Source: Paracoccus salipaludis | GTDB lineage: Bacteria > Pseudomonadota > Alphaproteobacteria > Rhodobacterales > Rhodobacteraceae | Assembly: GCF_002287065.1 (NCBI RefSeq) | Contig: NZ_NSJZ01000005.1 | Span: forward strand, 62,001 to 126,000 | DNA: 64,000 bases | Direction of reading: 5' to 3' | Shown here: in pieces, positions 18,505 to 25,810 of the stretch | Layout of the letters: each line of letters begins with the position of its first letter | Numbering within the stretch: position 1 is the first letter of the stretch | Position numbers and translations under genes: made by a program | The notes under the pieces: model-generated | Told to the model about the DNA's origin: nothing | Database searches by the model: none | The model's input: only the letters and a program-made list of their open reading frames with translations

Positions 18505-20262
18505 TCAGCGGCCGAAGAGGCGGCCAAGGAAGCCGCGCGGCGGCTCGGGCGCAGGCGCGGGGGCCGGAACCGGGGCGGGCGCGGGCTTCTGCTCGGCCGG
18601 GGCCCGGGCGCGCAGCGCGGCCTCGCCTGCCGCGCGCACCTCGGTCAGCGTGGCGCCCGCGGTCAGCGCCTCGGGGTCCAGCCGCAGTTCGATCACGGCC
18701 AGCGTGCCTGCCGCCTGCGCGCGCTGGAAGGCCCCGGCGAAGTCCTCGTCGCGTTCCACCATCTCTCCGTGGCCGCCATAGGCGCGGGCCAGCGCGGCGA
18801 AGTCGGGGTTGAACAGGTCGGTGCCCGAAACGCGGCCGGGATAGTGCCTTTCCTGGTGCATCCGGATGGTGCCGTAGCGGCCGTTGTTGGCCACGATCAC
18901 GATCACCGCCGCGCCTTCCTGAGCTGCCGTGGACAGCTCGTTCACCGTCATCTGGATGTCGCCGTCGCCCGCCACGCAGACGACCGTGCGCTCCGGGTGC
19001 CGGATCTTCGCCGCCACCGCCGCCGGAAGCCCGTAGCCCATCGACCCCGAGGTCGGCGCAAGCTGCGTGCCCACCCGCTTGAACTGGTGATAGCGGTGGA
19101 TGAAGGTTGCGAAGTTGCCCGCGCCGTTGGCGATGATGGCGTCCTCGGGCAGGTTGTCCGAAAGCCAGGTCATCACCCGTTCCATCTTCACCGCGCCGGG
19201 CGTCTCCTTCGGCTGGCGCCAGGCCTCGTAATTCGCGCGCAGGCGGGCGGTCCAGTCGGACCACTGGCGCGGCGCGGGGGCGTCGGCGAGTGCCTTCAGC
19301 GCGGCGCGCGGGCAGGCGGCGATGCCGGGATCGGCGCGCCACAGGTGTCCGATCTCGTCGGGGTCGGGATAAACATGGATGATCCGGCGGCCCTGCGCGG
19401 CCGGGCTCATCAGCTCATAGCCGTTCGTCAGCGTGTCCCCCAGCCGCGAGCCGAGCGACAGGATGCAATCCGCCTCCCGCAGCGCCTCGCCCAGCTTGGG
19501 GTTCATGCCGACGCCAAGGTCGCCCACGGAATTCGGCAGGCGGTTGTCGAACAGGTGCTGGCGGCGGAAGGGCACCGCGACCGGCAGGCCCCAGGTTTCG
19601 GCAAAGCGCGCAAGCCGGTCGGCGTCCTCCTGCGTCCAGACGGACCCGCCGGGGATCACCAGCGGCCGCTCGGCCCCGGCCAGCGCCTCGGTGATCGCGG
19701 CCAGTTGCGCGTCCGAGATGCCGGGGACGGGGCGCGGCGCGGGCGTCAGGTCGGGGACGCCGGATTCGGCCGACAGCATGTCCTCGGGCAGCGCCAGCAC
19801 GACGGGACCAGGGCGGCCCGACATGGCGAGGTCGAAGGCGCGGGCAACATATTCGGGGATGCGGTCGGTCGCGTCGATCTCGGCCGCCCATTTCGCGAGG
19901 CCGCCGAACATCTGGCGGTAATCGACCTCCTGGAAGGCCTCGCGGTCGCGGTCGGTGCGCGCGATCTGGCCGACGAAAAGGACCATCGGGGTGGAATCCT
20001 GTTTCGCCACATGCACGCCCGCGCTGGCGTTGGTGGCGCCGGGTCCGCGCGTGACAAAGCAGATGCCGGGGCGGCCGGTCATCTTGCCCCAGGCCTCGGC
20101 CATCATCGCGGCGCCGCCTTCCTGGCGGCAGACGGTGTTGGGAATGCCTGCGTCGTAAAGCCCGTCCAGCGCCGCAAGGAAGCTTTCCCCGGGGACCGAG
20201 AACACCCGCTCGACCCCGTGCGCCTTCAGCGCTTCCGCCAGTATCCGCCCGCCGTGCCGCAT
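18505..20262 (-). CDS. Acetolactate-synthase-like ThDP enzyme with tethered C-terminal tail
   Basis: A 585-residue thiamine-diphosphate enzyme of the AHAS/benzoylformate-decarboxylase superfamily. The N-terminal PYR domain has the activating Glu (CRQEGGAA, residue 48), a central domain follows, and the C-terminal PP domain carries the metal/ThDP motif GDGDIQMTVNE near residue 431. After the fold comes a Pro/Ala linker (about 15 residues of PAP repeats) and a short basic amphipathic end, PRGFLGRLFGR, not normal for AHAS. The ATG at 20262 has AAAGGA upstream. The reaction is unknown; no small AHAS subunit is nearby. Confidence 0.85.
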   Translation of the reverse strand: MRHGGRILAEALKAHGVERVFSVPGESFLAALDGLYDAGIPNTVCRQEGGAAMMAEAWGKMTGRPGICFVTRGPGATNASAGVHVAKQDSTPMVLFVGQIARTDRDREAFQEVDYRQMFGGLAKWAAEIDATDRIPEYVARAFDLAMSGRPGPVVLALPEDMLSAESGVPDLTPAPRPVPGISDAQLAAITEALAGAERPLVIPGGSVWTQEDADRLARFAETWGLPVAVPFRRQHLFDNRLPNSVGDLGVGMNPKLGEALREADCILSLGSRLGDTLTNGYELMSPAAQGRRIIHVYPDPDEIGHLWRADPGIAACPRAALKALADAPAPRQWSDWTARLRANYEAWRQPKETPGAVKMERVMTWLSDNLPEDAIIANGAGNFATFIHRYHQFKRVGTQLAPTSGSMGYGLPAAVAAKIRHPERTVVCVAGDGDIQMTVNELSTAAQEGAAVIVIVANNGRYGTIRMHQERHYPGRVSGTDLFNPDFAALARAYGGHGEMVERDEDFAGAFQRAQAAGTLAVIELRLDPEALTAGATLTEVRAAGEAALRARAPAEQKPAPAPVPAPAPAPEPPRGFLGRLFGR

Positions 20263-20331
20263 CTCGCCCGTCCTTTTCCAACCGTTCAAGCGGCGCGATC
20301 CTTGACGATGGCGCCAGCCGCCGCAAGGGCG

Positions 20332-20769
20332 TCAGCCGCGCGGGCGGCGGCCCTGTTCCACGCGCAGGTCACGCAGCCCTTCGACAAGGATCGCGCTCAG
20401 GATGCCGAAGTTCAGAAGGCCGTTGGCCGCGGTCATCCCGCCCATGATCCGCCATTCCGTCGGCAGCAGCACGTCCCCGAAGCCCAGGGTGGTGAAGCAC
20501 ACGACCGAGAAATAGACCGCCGTTTCAAGGTCGGGAAAGGCGCCCAGCGCCCAGAAGGACAGCGCCCACAGCCACACGCCGATCGTCAGAACCAGCATCG
20601 CCCACAGGCCCGAGCCGATCAGGACCACGAAGATCTTGGGCCAGTGCGGCTCGGCCACAAGCCAGCTGCGGCCGCGGGCCGAGGCGAGCTCCAGCAGGTA
20701 AAGCGCGGCGGCACCCACGGCGAGCGTCGCCACCATCACGATCGAGCCAAGCAGGATCTGCAGCGCCAT
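20332..20769 (-). CDS. Two-TM ion-channel (K+ channel pore) protein
   Basis: A 145-residue membrane protein. Helices near residues 3-25 and 45-75 precede a pore loop, [13 protein letters not shown], and a final helix ([19 protein letters not shown]). TLGFGD corresponds to the K+ selectivity filter TVGYGD, with substitutions seen in other channel families. No cytosolic RCK domain follows. I chose the second of two adjacent ATGs because GAGG is better spaced; the first, at 20772, would add one residue. It may be co-transcribed with the ThDP gene 69 bp downstream. Confidence 0.8.
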   Translation of the reverse strand: MALQILLGSIVMVATLAVGAAALYLLELASARGRSWLVAEPHWPKIFVVLIGSGLWAMLVLTIGVWLWALSFWALGAFPDLETAVYFSVVCFTTLGFGDVLLPTEWRIMGGMTAANGLLNFGILSAILVEGLRDLRVEQGRRPRG

Positions 20770-20875
20770 CATCACCTCGGACGGGTCATGGCACCGGCAT
20801 AGCCGCGCTTTGTCCGGGGGGAAAGCGGCCAAGACGGTTGCGCGGCAGGCGGCCACCGCCTATCTCACGCCGATC

Positions 20876-21349
20876 ATGGCCCAAGCAAAATCAGACCCGA
20901 ACTACAAGGTGATCGCCGAGAACCGGCGGGCGCGCTTCGATTACTTCATCGAAAGCGACATCGAGGTGGGCATCGTCCTGACCGGGTCCGAGGTGAAGGC
21001 GCTGCGGACCGGCCAGTCCAACATCGCCGAAAGCTATGCCAGCGTGGAAAACGGCGAGCTGTGGCTGATCAACGGCTACATCTCGGCCTACAAGCAGGCG
21101 GGCGTCTTCGGGCACGAGGAACGGCGCCACCGCAAGCTGCTGGTCAGCCGCAAGGAACTGTCGCGGCTGTGGCAGGCCGTGGGCCGCGAGGGCATGACGC
21201 TGGTGCCGCTGGTGATGTATTTCAACCATCGCGGCGTGGTGAAGCTGAAGCTGGGCGTCGCCAAGGGCAAGAAGAACCACGACAAGCGCGCCACCGAGGC
21301 CAAGCGCGACTGGGGCCGCGAAAAGCAGCGCCTTCTCAAGCAGGGCTGA
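20876..21349 (+). CDS. smpB: SsrA-binding protein
   Basis: A 157-residue tmRNA-binding protein needed for trans-translation of stalled ribosomes. Diagnostic stretches are [20 protein letters not shown], the [11 protein letters not shown] and [11 protein letters not shown] segments, and the lysine-rich C-terminal tail ([12 protein letters not shown]...[10 protein letters not shown]) that enters the mRNA channel. The start at [11 protein letters not shown] fits family length. It is divergent from the channel gene. Confidence 0.96.
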   Translation: MAQAKSDPNYKVIAENRRARFDYFIESDIEVGIVLTGSEVKALRTGQSNIAESYASVENGELWLINGYISAYKQAGVFGHEERRHRKLLVSRKELSRLWQAVGREGMTLVPLVMYFNHRGVVKLKLGVAKGKKNHDKRATEAKRDWGREKQRLLKQG

Positions 21350-21360
21350 GGGTCCGTTGC

Positions 21361-21380
21361 AGCGCCCGCGCGGGGGCGCT
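21361..21380 (+). terminator. Hairpin between smpB and the sulfurtransferase gene
   Basis: A 7-bp stem, AGCGCCC (21361-21367) and GGGCGCT (21374-21380), begins 12 nt after the smpB stop. No T-run follows, so it may be a weak terminator or only a 3' stabilising structure. Confidence 0.3.
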
Positions 21381-21415
21381 AAGGCTGGGCCCGCAGAAAG
21401 GCGCGAGGGGTGGCC

Positions 21416-22270
21416 ATGACCGACGATCCGAAGACGCTGGTGTCGACCGAGTGGCTCGCCGCGCATCTGGACGACCCCGACCTGCGCATCATCGACGCAA
21501 GCTGGCACATGCCTGCCGCCGGGCGCGACGCCCGCGCCGAATACGAGGCCGCCCATATCCCCGGCGCGCGCTTCTTCGACATCGACGCCATTGCCGACAG
21601 CCGCAGCCCCCTGCCCCACATGGCCCCCCAGCCCGAGCTGTTCATCAGCCGCCTGCGCGCGATGGGCATCGGCGACGGGCACCAGGTCGTGGTCTATGAC
21701 AACTCGGACACGCATTCGGCGGCCCGCGTCTGGTGGACCTTCCGGCTGATGGGCAAGACCGACGTCGCCATGCTGGACGGCGGCTTCGCCAAATGGCAGG
21801 CCGAGGGCCGCCCGGTCGAGGACATGCCCCCCATCACCCGCGACCGCCACATGACCGTGCAGCGGCAGGCGGCGCTGGTCCGCGACGTGACCCAAGTCGC
21901 GGCGGCGGCAAAGCTGGGCGACCACCAGATCGTCGATGCCCGCAGCGCCGCGCGCTTTCGCGGCGACGAACCCGAGCCGCGCCCCGGCCTGCGCGCGGGC
22001 CATATCCCCGGCGCCCGGAACGTCCCCTCGGGCCAGCTTTACAACCCTGACGGCACCATGAAGTCCCCCGAGGAGCTGCGCGCCGTCTTCGAATCCGCGG
22101 GCGTGGACCTGGCGCGCCCCGTCATCACCACCTGCGGCTCGGGCATCACGGCGGCCAGCCTCGCGCTGGCGCTGGAACGCCTGGGCAAGCGGGACTGGTC
22201 CCTTTACGACGGCAGCTGGACCGAATGGGGCAGCTACCCCGACCTCAAGATCGCAACCGGAGACGCCTGA
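21416..22270 (+). CDS. sseA: 3-mercaptopyruvate/thiosulfate sulfurtransferase
   Basis: A 284-residue protein of two rhodanese domains. The first is inactive, and the second has the active-site Cys near residue 240 in TTCGSGITAA. The CGSGIT loop is characteristic of 3-mercaptopyruvate sulfurtransferases rather than rhodaneses (CRKGVT). It transfers sulfane sulfur to cyanide or thiols. GAGGGG five nt before the ATG at 21416 decides the start over the upstream GTG. Its stop directly abuts the next gene's ATG, so the two form an operon. Confidence 0.92.
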   Translation: MTDDPKTLVSTEWLAAHLDDPDLRIIDASWHMPAAGRDARAEYEAAHIPGARFFDIDAIADSRSPLPHMAPQPELFISRLRAMGIGDGHQVVVYDNSDTHSAARVWWTFRLMGKTDVAMLDGGFAKWQAEGRPVEDMPPITRDRHMTVQRQAALVRDVTQVAAAAKLGDHQIVDARSAARFRGDEPEPRPGLRAGHIPGARNVPSGQLYNPDGTMKSPEELRAVFESAGVDLARPVITTCGSGITAASLALALERLGKRDWSLYDGSWTEWGSYPDLKIATGDA

Positions 22271-23455
22271 ATGTTCGGCAACCTGCAGCCCCAAGCCCCC
22301 GACAAGATCCTCGCCCTGATGGGCGAGTTCCGCGCCGACACGCGGCAGGGCAAGATCGACCTGGGGGTCGGGGTCTACAAGGACCCGACGGGGCTGACCC
22401 CCGTGATGCGGGCCGTCAAGGAAGCCGAGCGCCGCATCTGGGAAACCGAGACGACCAAGGCCTATACCGCGCTGACGGGCGAGCCCGCCTATCTGCAAGC
22501 GCTGTCCTCGATGGTGCTGGCCGATGCCCGGGACGACGCGCGCACGGCGATGCTGTCCACCGTCGGCGGCACGGGCGCGATCCGGCAGGCCTTCGAGATG
22601 GCGCGCATGGGCAACCCGGACCTGACCGTCCACGTGTCGGACCCGACCTGGCCGAACCACGTGTCCATGCTGAAGTTCATGGGCGTGCCTTATGTCGAAT
22701 ACCGCTATTTCGACGCCGAAACGCGCGGCGTCGATTTCGAAGGCATGAAGGCCGACATCGCGCGGGCCAAGAAGGGCGACCTCGTCCTGCTGCACGGCTG
22801 CTGCCACAACCCCACCGGCGCCAACCTGACGCTGGACCAGTGGGCCGAGATCGTGGCGATCCTGGACAGGACTGGGGCGGTGCCGCTGGTGGACCTGGCC
22901 TACCAGGGCTTCGGCGACGGGCTGGAAGAGGACGCGGCGGGCACCCGGCTGATCGTCCGCTCGCTGCCGGACGCGCTGGTGGCGGCGTCCTGTTCCAAGA
23001 ACTTCGGCATCTACCGCGAGCGCACGGGCCTGCTGATGGTGCAGGTGGCGGCTGCGGCGCAGAAGGACCTGGCGCAGGGTGCGCTGGCCTTCCTCGGCCG
23101 GCAGACCTATTCCTTCCCGCCCGACCACGGGGCGCGGATCGTGCAGACGATCCTCGACGACGCGGCGCTGGCCGCCGACTGGAAGGCCGAGCTGGAGGAG
23201 GTGCGGCTGGGGATGCTGGGCCTGCGCCAGCAGCTTGCGGCGGAACTGCGCAGCCTGACCGGCAGCGACCGCTTCGACTTCATCGAGCGGCACCGGGGCA
23301 TGTTCTCGCGCCTGGGCGCGACGCCTGAACAGGTGCGCCGGATCAAGGAAGACAACGCGATCTACATGGTGGGCGATTCGCGCCTGAACATCGCCGGCCT
23401 GAACCGCGACAGCGTGCCGATCCTGGCGCGTGCCATCGTCGAGGCAGGGGTCTGA
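22271..23455 (+). CDS. tyrB: Aspartate/aromatic amino-acid aminotransferase
   Basis: A 394-residue class I aminotransferase of the AspC/TyrB group (subgroup I-alpha). It opens FGNLQPQAPDKILALMGEFR, with IDLGVGVYKD, HGCCHNPTG and the PLP Lys K243 in CSKNFGIYRERTG; SRLNIAGLN near the end provides the carboxylate-binding Arg. It uses 2-oxoglutarate with aspartate, tyrosine or phenylalanine. It begins immediately after the sulfurtransferase stop and ends before a strong bidirectional terminator. AspC versus TyrB preference is not certain. Confidence 0.88.
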   Translation: MFGNLQPQAPDKILALMGEFRADTRQGKIDLGVGVYKDPTGLTPVMRAVKEAERRIWETETTKAYTALTGEPAYLQALSSMVLADARDDARTAMLSTVGGTGAIRQAFEMARMGNPDLTVHVSDPTWPNHVSMLKFMGVPYVEYRYFDAETRGVDFEGMKADIARAKKGDLVLLHGCCHNPTGANLTLDQWAEIVAILDRTGAVPLVDLAYQGFGDGLEEDAAGTRLIVRSLPDALVAASCSKNFGIYRERTGLLMVQVAAAAQKDLAQGALAFLGRQTYSFPPDHGARIVQTILDDAALAADWKAELEEVRLGMLGLRQQLAAELRSLTGSDRFDFIERHRGMFSRLGATPEQVRRIKEDNAIYMVGDSRLNIAGLNRDSVPILARAIVEAGV

Positions 23456-23465
23456 GGGATCGCTG

Positions 23466-23485
23466 GCGGGGGGTCCGCCCCCCGC
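23466..23485. other. G/C hairpin after the tyrB-type gene
   Basis: An 8-bp perfect stem, GCGGGGGG (23466-23473) and CCCCCCGC (23478-23485), with a TCCG loop, sits just after the stop codon and before the true terminator. It may protect the transcript 3' end; no T-run follows. Confidence 0.35.
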
Positions 23486-23496
23486 TTCCGGACATG

Positions 23497-23532
23497 AAAA
23501 AGCCGGGGTCCGCAAGGCGGCCCCGGCTTTTT
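23497..23532. terminator. Bidirectional intrinsic terminator
   Basis: AAAAAGCCGGGG (23497-23508) and CCCCGGCTTTTT (23521-23532) form a perfect 12-bp stem, extended by an inner CCGC/GCGG pairing around an AAG loop. It has a T-run on one strand and an A-run on the other, so it can serve both the tyrB-type gene and the convergent DUF1127 gene. Confidence 0.9.
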
Positions 23533-23551
23533 GCTGGCAGGGTGGCTTGGC

Positions 23552-23743
23552 TCAGAGGCCGCGCGCAACCCGCTCGATGTCGCCGCGCGCCAGGCCGATG
23601 TCGCTCAGTTCGCGGTCGGACAGGGCGCTCAGCTGGCGCCGGGTTTCACGGACGTCCGACCAGTAGCGGAGGGAAGCGGAAACGCGCTCGAAAATGCTGG
23701 GGTGATGCGCCGCAGGGGCGCGGAGGGTGTCGATGGCAGCCAT
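23552..23743 (-). CDS. DUF1127 (YjiS-like) small protein
   Basis: A 63-residue basic protein with the DUF1127 domain at its C-terminus (RRQLSALSDRELSDIGLARGDIERVARG). In Rhodobacter a DUF1127 protein (CcaF1) binds RNA and affects sRNA maturation and stress response; I infer, but cannot show, a similar role here. It is followed by the bidirectional terminator, and its promoter should lie in the unusually AT-rich 313-bp region upstream. I see no CCUCCUCCC cuckoo-RNA motif beside it. Confidence 0.88.
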   Translation of the reverse strand: MAAIDTLRAPAAHHPSIFERVSASLRYWSDVRETRRQLSALSDRELSDIGLARGDIERVARGL

Positions 23744-24056
23744 GTCAGAAACCTGTTGTTCTTGCGGCCCGCGCCTATCGCGGGCGATCTTCGTCGATGA
23801 CGCTGATATAGGCAGATGCCGCCGTTTCGACCACGGACGAAGCCGAAAGCCAGCTATGTTGCCGGCGCATAACCTCTTGTAAGTTATAAATTCTTCACAT
23901 AGCTCGCTTTTGCGTGAGGCTGCGAAGAAAAAACTCTCGGGTACGGCCGCAAAGAATGAATATTCGGCCTAAGTCCAGTTTCCGCGAACAATCCATCCCG
24001 TAGTGGCAATCTTGTCGCAGGCTCGCCCGCCCACCTCACCTGAATGGAACACTGCG
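23744..24056. other. AT-rich intergenic region upstream of the DUF1127 gene
   Basis: 313 bp with no convincing coding frame, between the DUF1127 start and the rsmE stop. Base composition falls sharply here (A/T-rich from about 23850 to 24000) compared with its surroundings. It contains the nested inverted repeat at 23852-23904. It must carry the DUF1127 promoter, and could also carry a small RNA, but I cannot place clear promoter hexamers. Confidence 0.5.
23852..23904. other. Nested inverted repeat, possible structured RNA or protein-binding site
   Basis: An 8-bp outer stem, AGCTATGT (23852-23859) and ACATAGCT (23897-23904), encloses a 5-bp inner stem, ATAAC (23869-23873) and GTTAT (23883-23887). 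The left internal gap, right internal gap and apical loop are each 9 nt, giving a symmetric 53-nt element in AT-rich sequence. Confidence 0.35.
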
Positions 24057-24776
24057 TCACCGCCAGTCGCCCAGGCTGGCCTGCCACAAGGCAAGCGCCG
24101 CAACCGCCGCAGTGTCCGCCCGAAGGATTCGCGGCCCAAGGCTGATCCGGTGCACGCAGGGCATGGCCGACAGCCGGCGCCGCTCGGCTTCGGACCACCC
24201 GCCCTCGGGGCCCACCAGGATCGCCCAGGGGCCGCCCGGCAGGCCCGCCAGCGTCTCGGCCGGGCCGACCAGCGCCTCGTCTGCCCACAGGATGCGGCGG
24301 CCCTGGTCCCATCCGTCCAGCAGGCGCGACAAGGGCACCAAGTCATTCACGGCGGGCACGAAAGTGCCCCCGCATTGCTCGGCCGCCTCGACGGCATGGG
24401 CCTGCAGGCGGTCGCGGCGGATGCGTTCCGAATTGGTGTGGTCCGTCTGGACGGGCTGGATGCGCGCGGCGCCAAGCTCCGCCGCCTTTTCCACGATGAA
24501 GTCGGTCCGCGCCTTCTTGATCGGCGCGAAGACCAGCCACAGGTCGGGCGGGTCCAGTTGCGGCGCCGAAGGCGCCACCAGTTCGACGGTCCCTCCGCGC
24601 TTGGCCGCCTGCACCAGCCGCGCCGTCCATTCGCCCTGCCGCCCGTTGAAGACCGCGATCTCGGCCCCCGGGGACAGCCGCATCACCGTCGAAAGATAAT
24701 GTGACTGGTCCGTGTCCAGGGGCACGGGTTGTCCCGGGTCGAAGCGGTGATCTATGTAAAGCCTGATCTTTCCCAT
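24057..24776 (-). CDS. rsmE: 16S rRNA (uracil1498-N3)-methyltransferase
   Basis: A 239-residue SPOUT-class methyltransferase that methylates U1498 of 16S rRNA. The N-terminal PUA-like part (RLYIDH...SHYLSTVMRLSPGAEI, then VFNGRQGEW) precedes the SAM knot region with GPEGGWSEAERRRL and SLGPRILRADTAAVAALALW, the RsmE signature. The start MGKIRLYID at 24776 is close to, or overlaps, the divergent ubiA start. Confidence 0.94.
   Translation of the reverse strand: MGKIRLYIDHRFDPGQPVPLDTDQSHYLSTVMRLSPGAEIAVFNGRQGEWTARLVQAAKRGGTVELVAPSAPQLDPPDLWLVFAPIKKARTDFIVEKAAELGAARIQPVQTDHTNSERIRRDRLQAHAVEAAEQCGGTFVPAVNDLVPLSRLLDGWDQGRRILWADEALVGPAETLAGLPGGPWAILVGPEGGWSEAERRRLSAMPCVHRISLGPRILRADTAAVAALALWQASLGDWR
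24729..24758 (+). promoter_or_regulatory. Candidate ubiA promoter inside the rsmE coding region
   Basis: TTGTCC (24729-24734) and TATGTA (24753-24758), 18 nt apart, lie within the first codons of rsmE and point toward ubiA. The expected transcript would begin about 25 nt before the ATG at 24790. Confidence 0.4.
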
Positions 24777-24789
24777 GAGGGCGGACCCT

Positions 24790-25746
24790 ATGCAGTCTGA
24801 TGTGTCAACGCCACAGGTCACTGCAACGGTTGCGGACGCGCCGAGTGACAACTGGGTGGACCGGCTCGCCCCGCCCGCCTCGAGGCCGTGGCTGCGCCTC
24901 AGCCGCGCCGACCGCCCGATCGGGACCTGGCTTCTGCTGCTGCCCTGCTGGTGGGGCACGGGCCTTGCCATGATGGCCGACCGCCCGGCCTGGGTGGACC
25001 TGTGGGTGGTTGTGGCCTGCGCCATCGGCGCGGTCGTCATGCGGGGCGCGGGCTGCACCTGGAACGACATCACCGACCGCGACTTCGACGCCGAGGTGGC
25101 GCGGACGCGCTCGCGGCCCCTGCCCTCGGGGCAGGTCACGCTGCGGGGCGCCTTCGCCTGGCTGGGGGCGCAGCTGGCCTTGGGCGCGCTGATCCTGTTC
25201 ACGATGAACTGGGCGGCGGTCCTGCTGGGGATCGCCTCGCTGGCGCTGGTCGCGGTCTATCCCTTCGCCAAGCGCTTCACCTGGTGGCCGCAGGTCTTCC
25301 TGGGGCTGGCCTTCAACTGGGGCGTGCTGGTGGCCTTTGCGGCCCATGGCGGCACGCTGCATCCCGCGCCCATGCTGGCCTATGCGGCGGGCATCCTGTG
25401 GACGCTGTTCTACGACACGATCTATGCCCACCAGGACGCCGAGGACGACGCCCTGATCGGCGTCAAGTCCACGGCACGGCTGTTCGGCAAGGACAGCCCG
25501 CGCTGGCTGCTGGGCTTTGCCGCGGGCGCGGTCCTGCTGCTGGCGGCGGCGGTGGCGGCGACGCGGCCCGCGCCACTGCCCGCGCTGATCGCGATGCTGG
25601 GCGTCGCAGGCTTCGCCGCGCACCTGTGGTGGCAGTTGCGGCAGTTCGACCCCGACAGCAACCCGCTGCTGCTGCGGCTGTTCCGGTCGAACCGGGACGC
25701 CGGGCTGATCGTCGCGGGGGCGCTGGCGCTGGCTGGGCTCGCCTGA
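24790..25746 (+). CDS. ubiA: 4-hydroxybenzoate polyprenyltransferase
   Basis: An integral membrane prenyltransferase of about 318 residues that attaches the polyprenyl tail to 4-hydroxybenzoate in ubiquinone synthesis. The two Asp-rich motifs are NDITDRDFDAEVARTRSRPL and YDTIYAHQDAEDD, which bind Mg-diphosphate. About eight to nine helices are seen. The ATG at 24790 is preceded by GAGGG at 8 nt. An ATG at 24775 is also possible and would overlap the rsmE start codon on the opposite strand. Confidence 0.93.
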   Translation: MQSDVSTPQVTATVADAPSDNWVDRLAPPASRPWLRLSRADRPIGTWLLLLPCWWGTGLAMMADRPAWVDLWVVVACAIGAVVMRGAGCTWNDITDRDFDAEVARTRSRPLPSGQVTLRGAFAWLGAQLALGALILFTMNWAAVLLGIASLALVAVYPFAKRFTWWPQVFLGLAFNWGVLVAFAAHGGTLHPAPMLAYAAGILWTLFYDTIYAHQDAEDDALIGVKSTARLFGKDSPRWLLGFAAGAVLLLAAAVAATRPAPLPALIAMLGVAGFAAHLWWQLRQFDPDSNPLLLRLFRSNRDAGLIVAGALALAGLA

Positions 25747-25810
25747 TGGACGCAGGCTTTCCGCGTTCCCACATGGGGCGAAGGACCGTCCCCGAACGAA
25801 AGGTCCGCTG

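Noticed and set aside
23456..23551. Cuckoo-type sRNAs after the DUF1127 gene
   Set aside because: The short gap holds only hairpins and a terminator, without the CCUCCUCCC motif.
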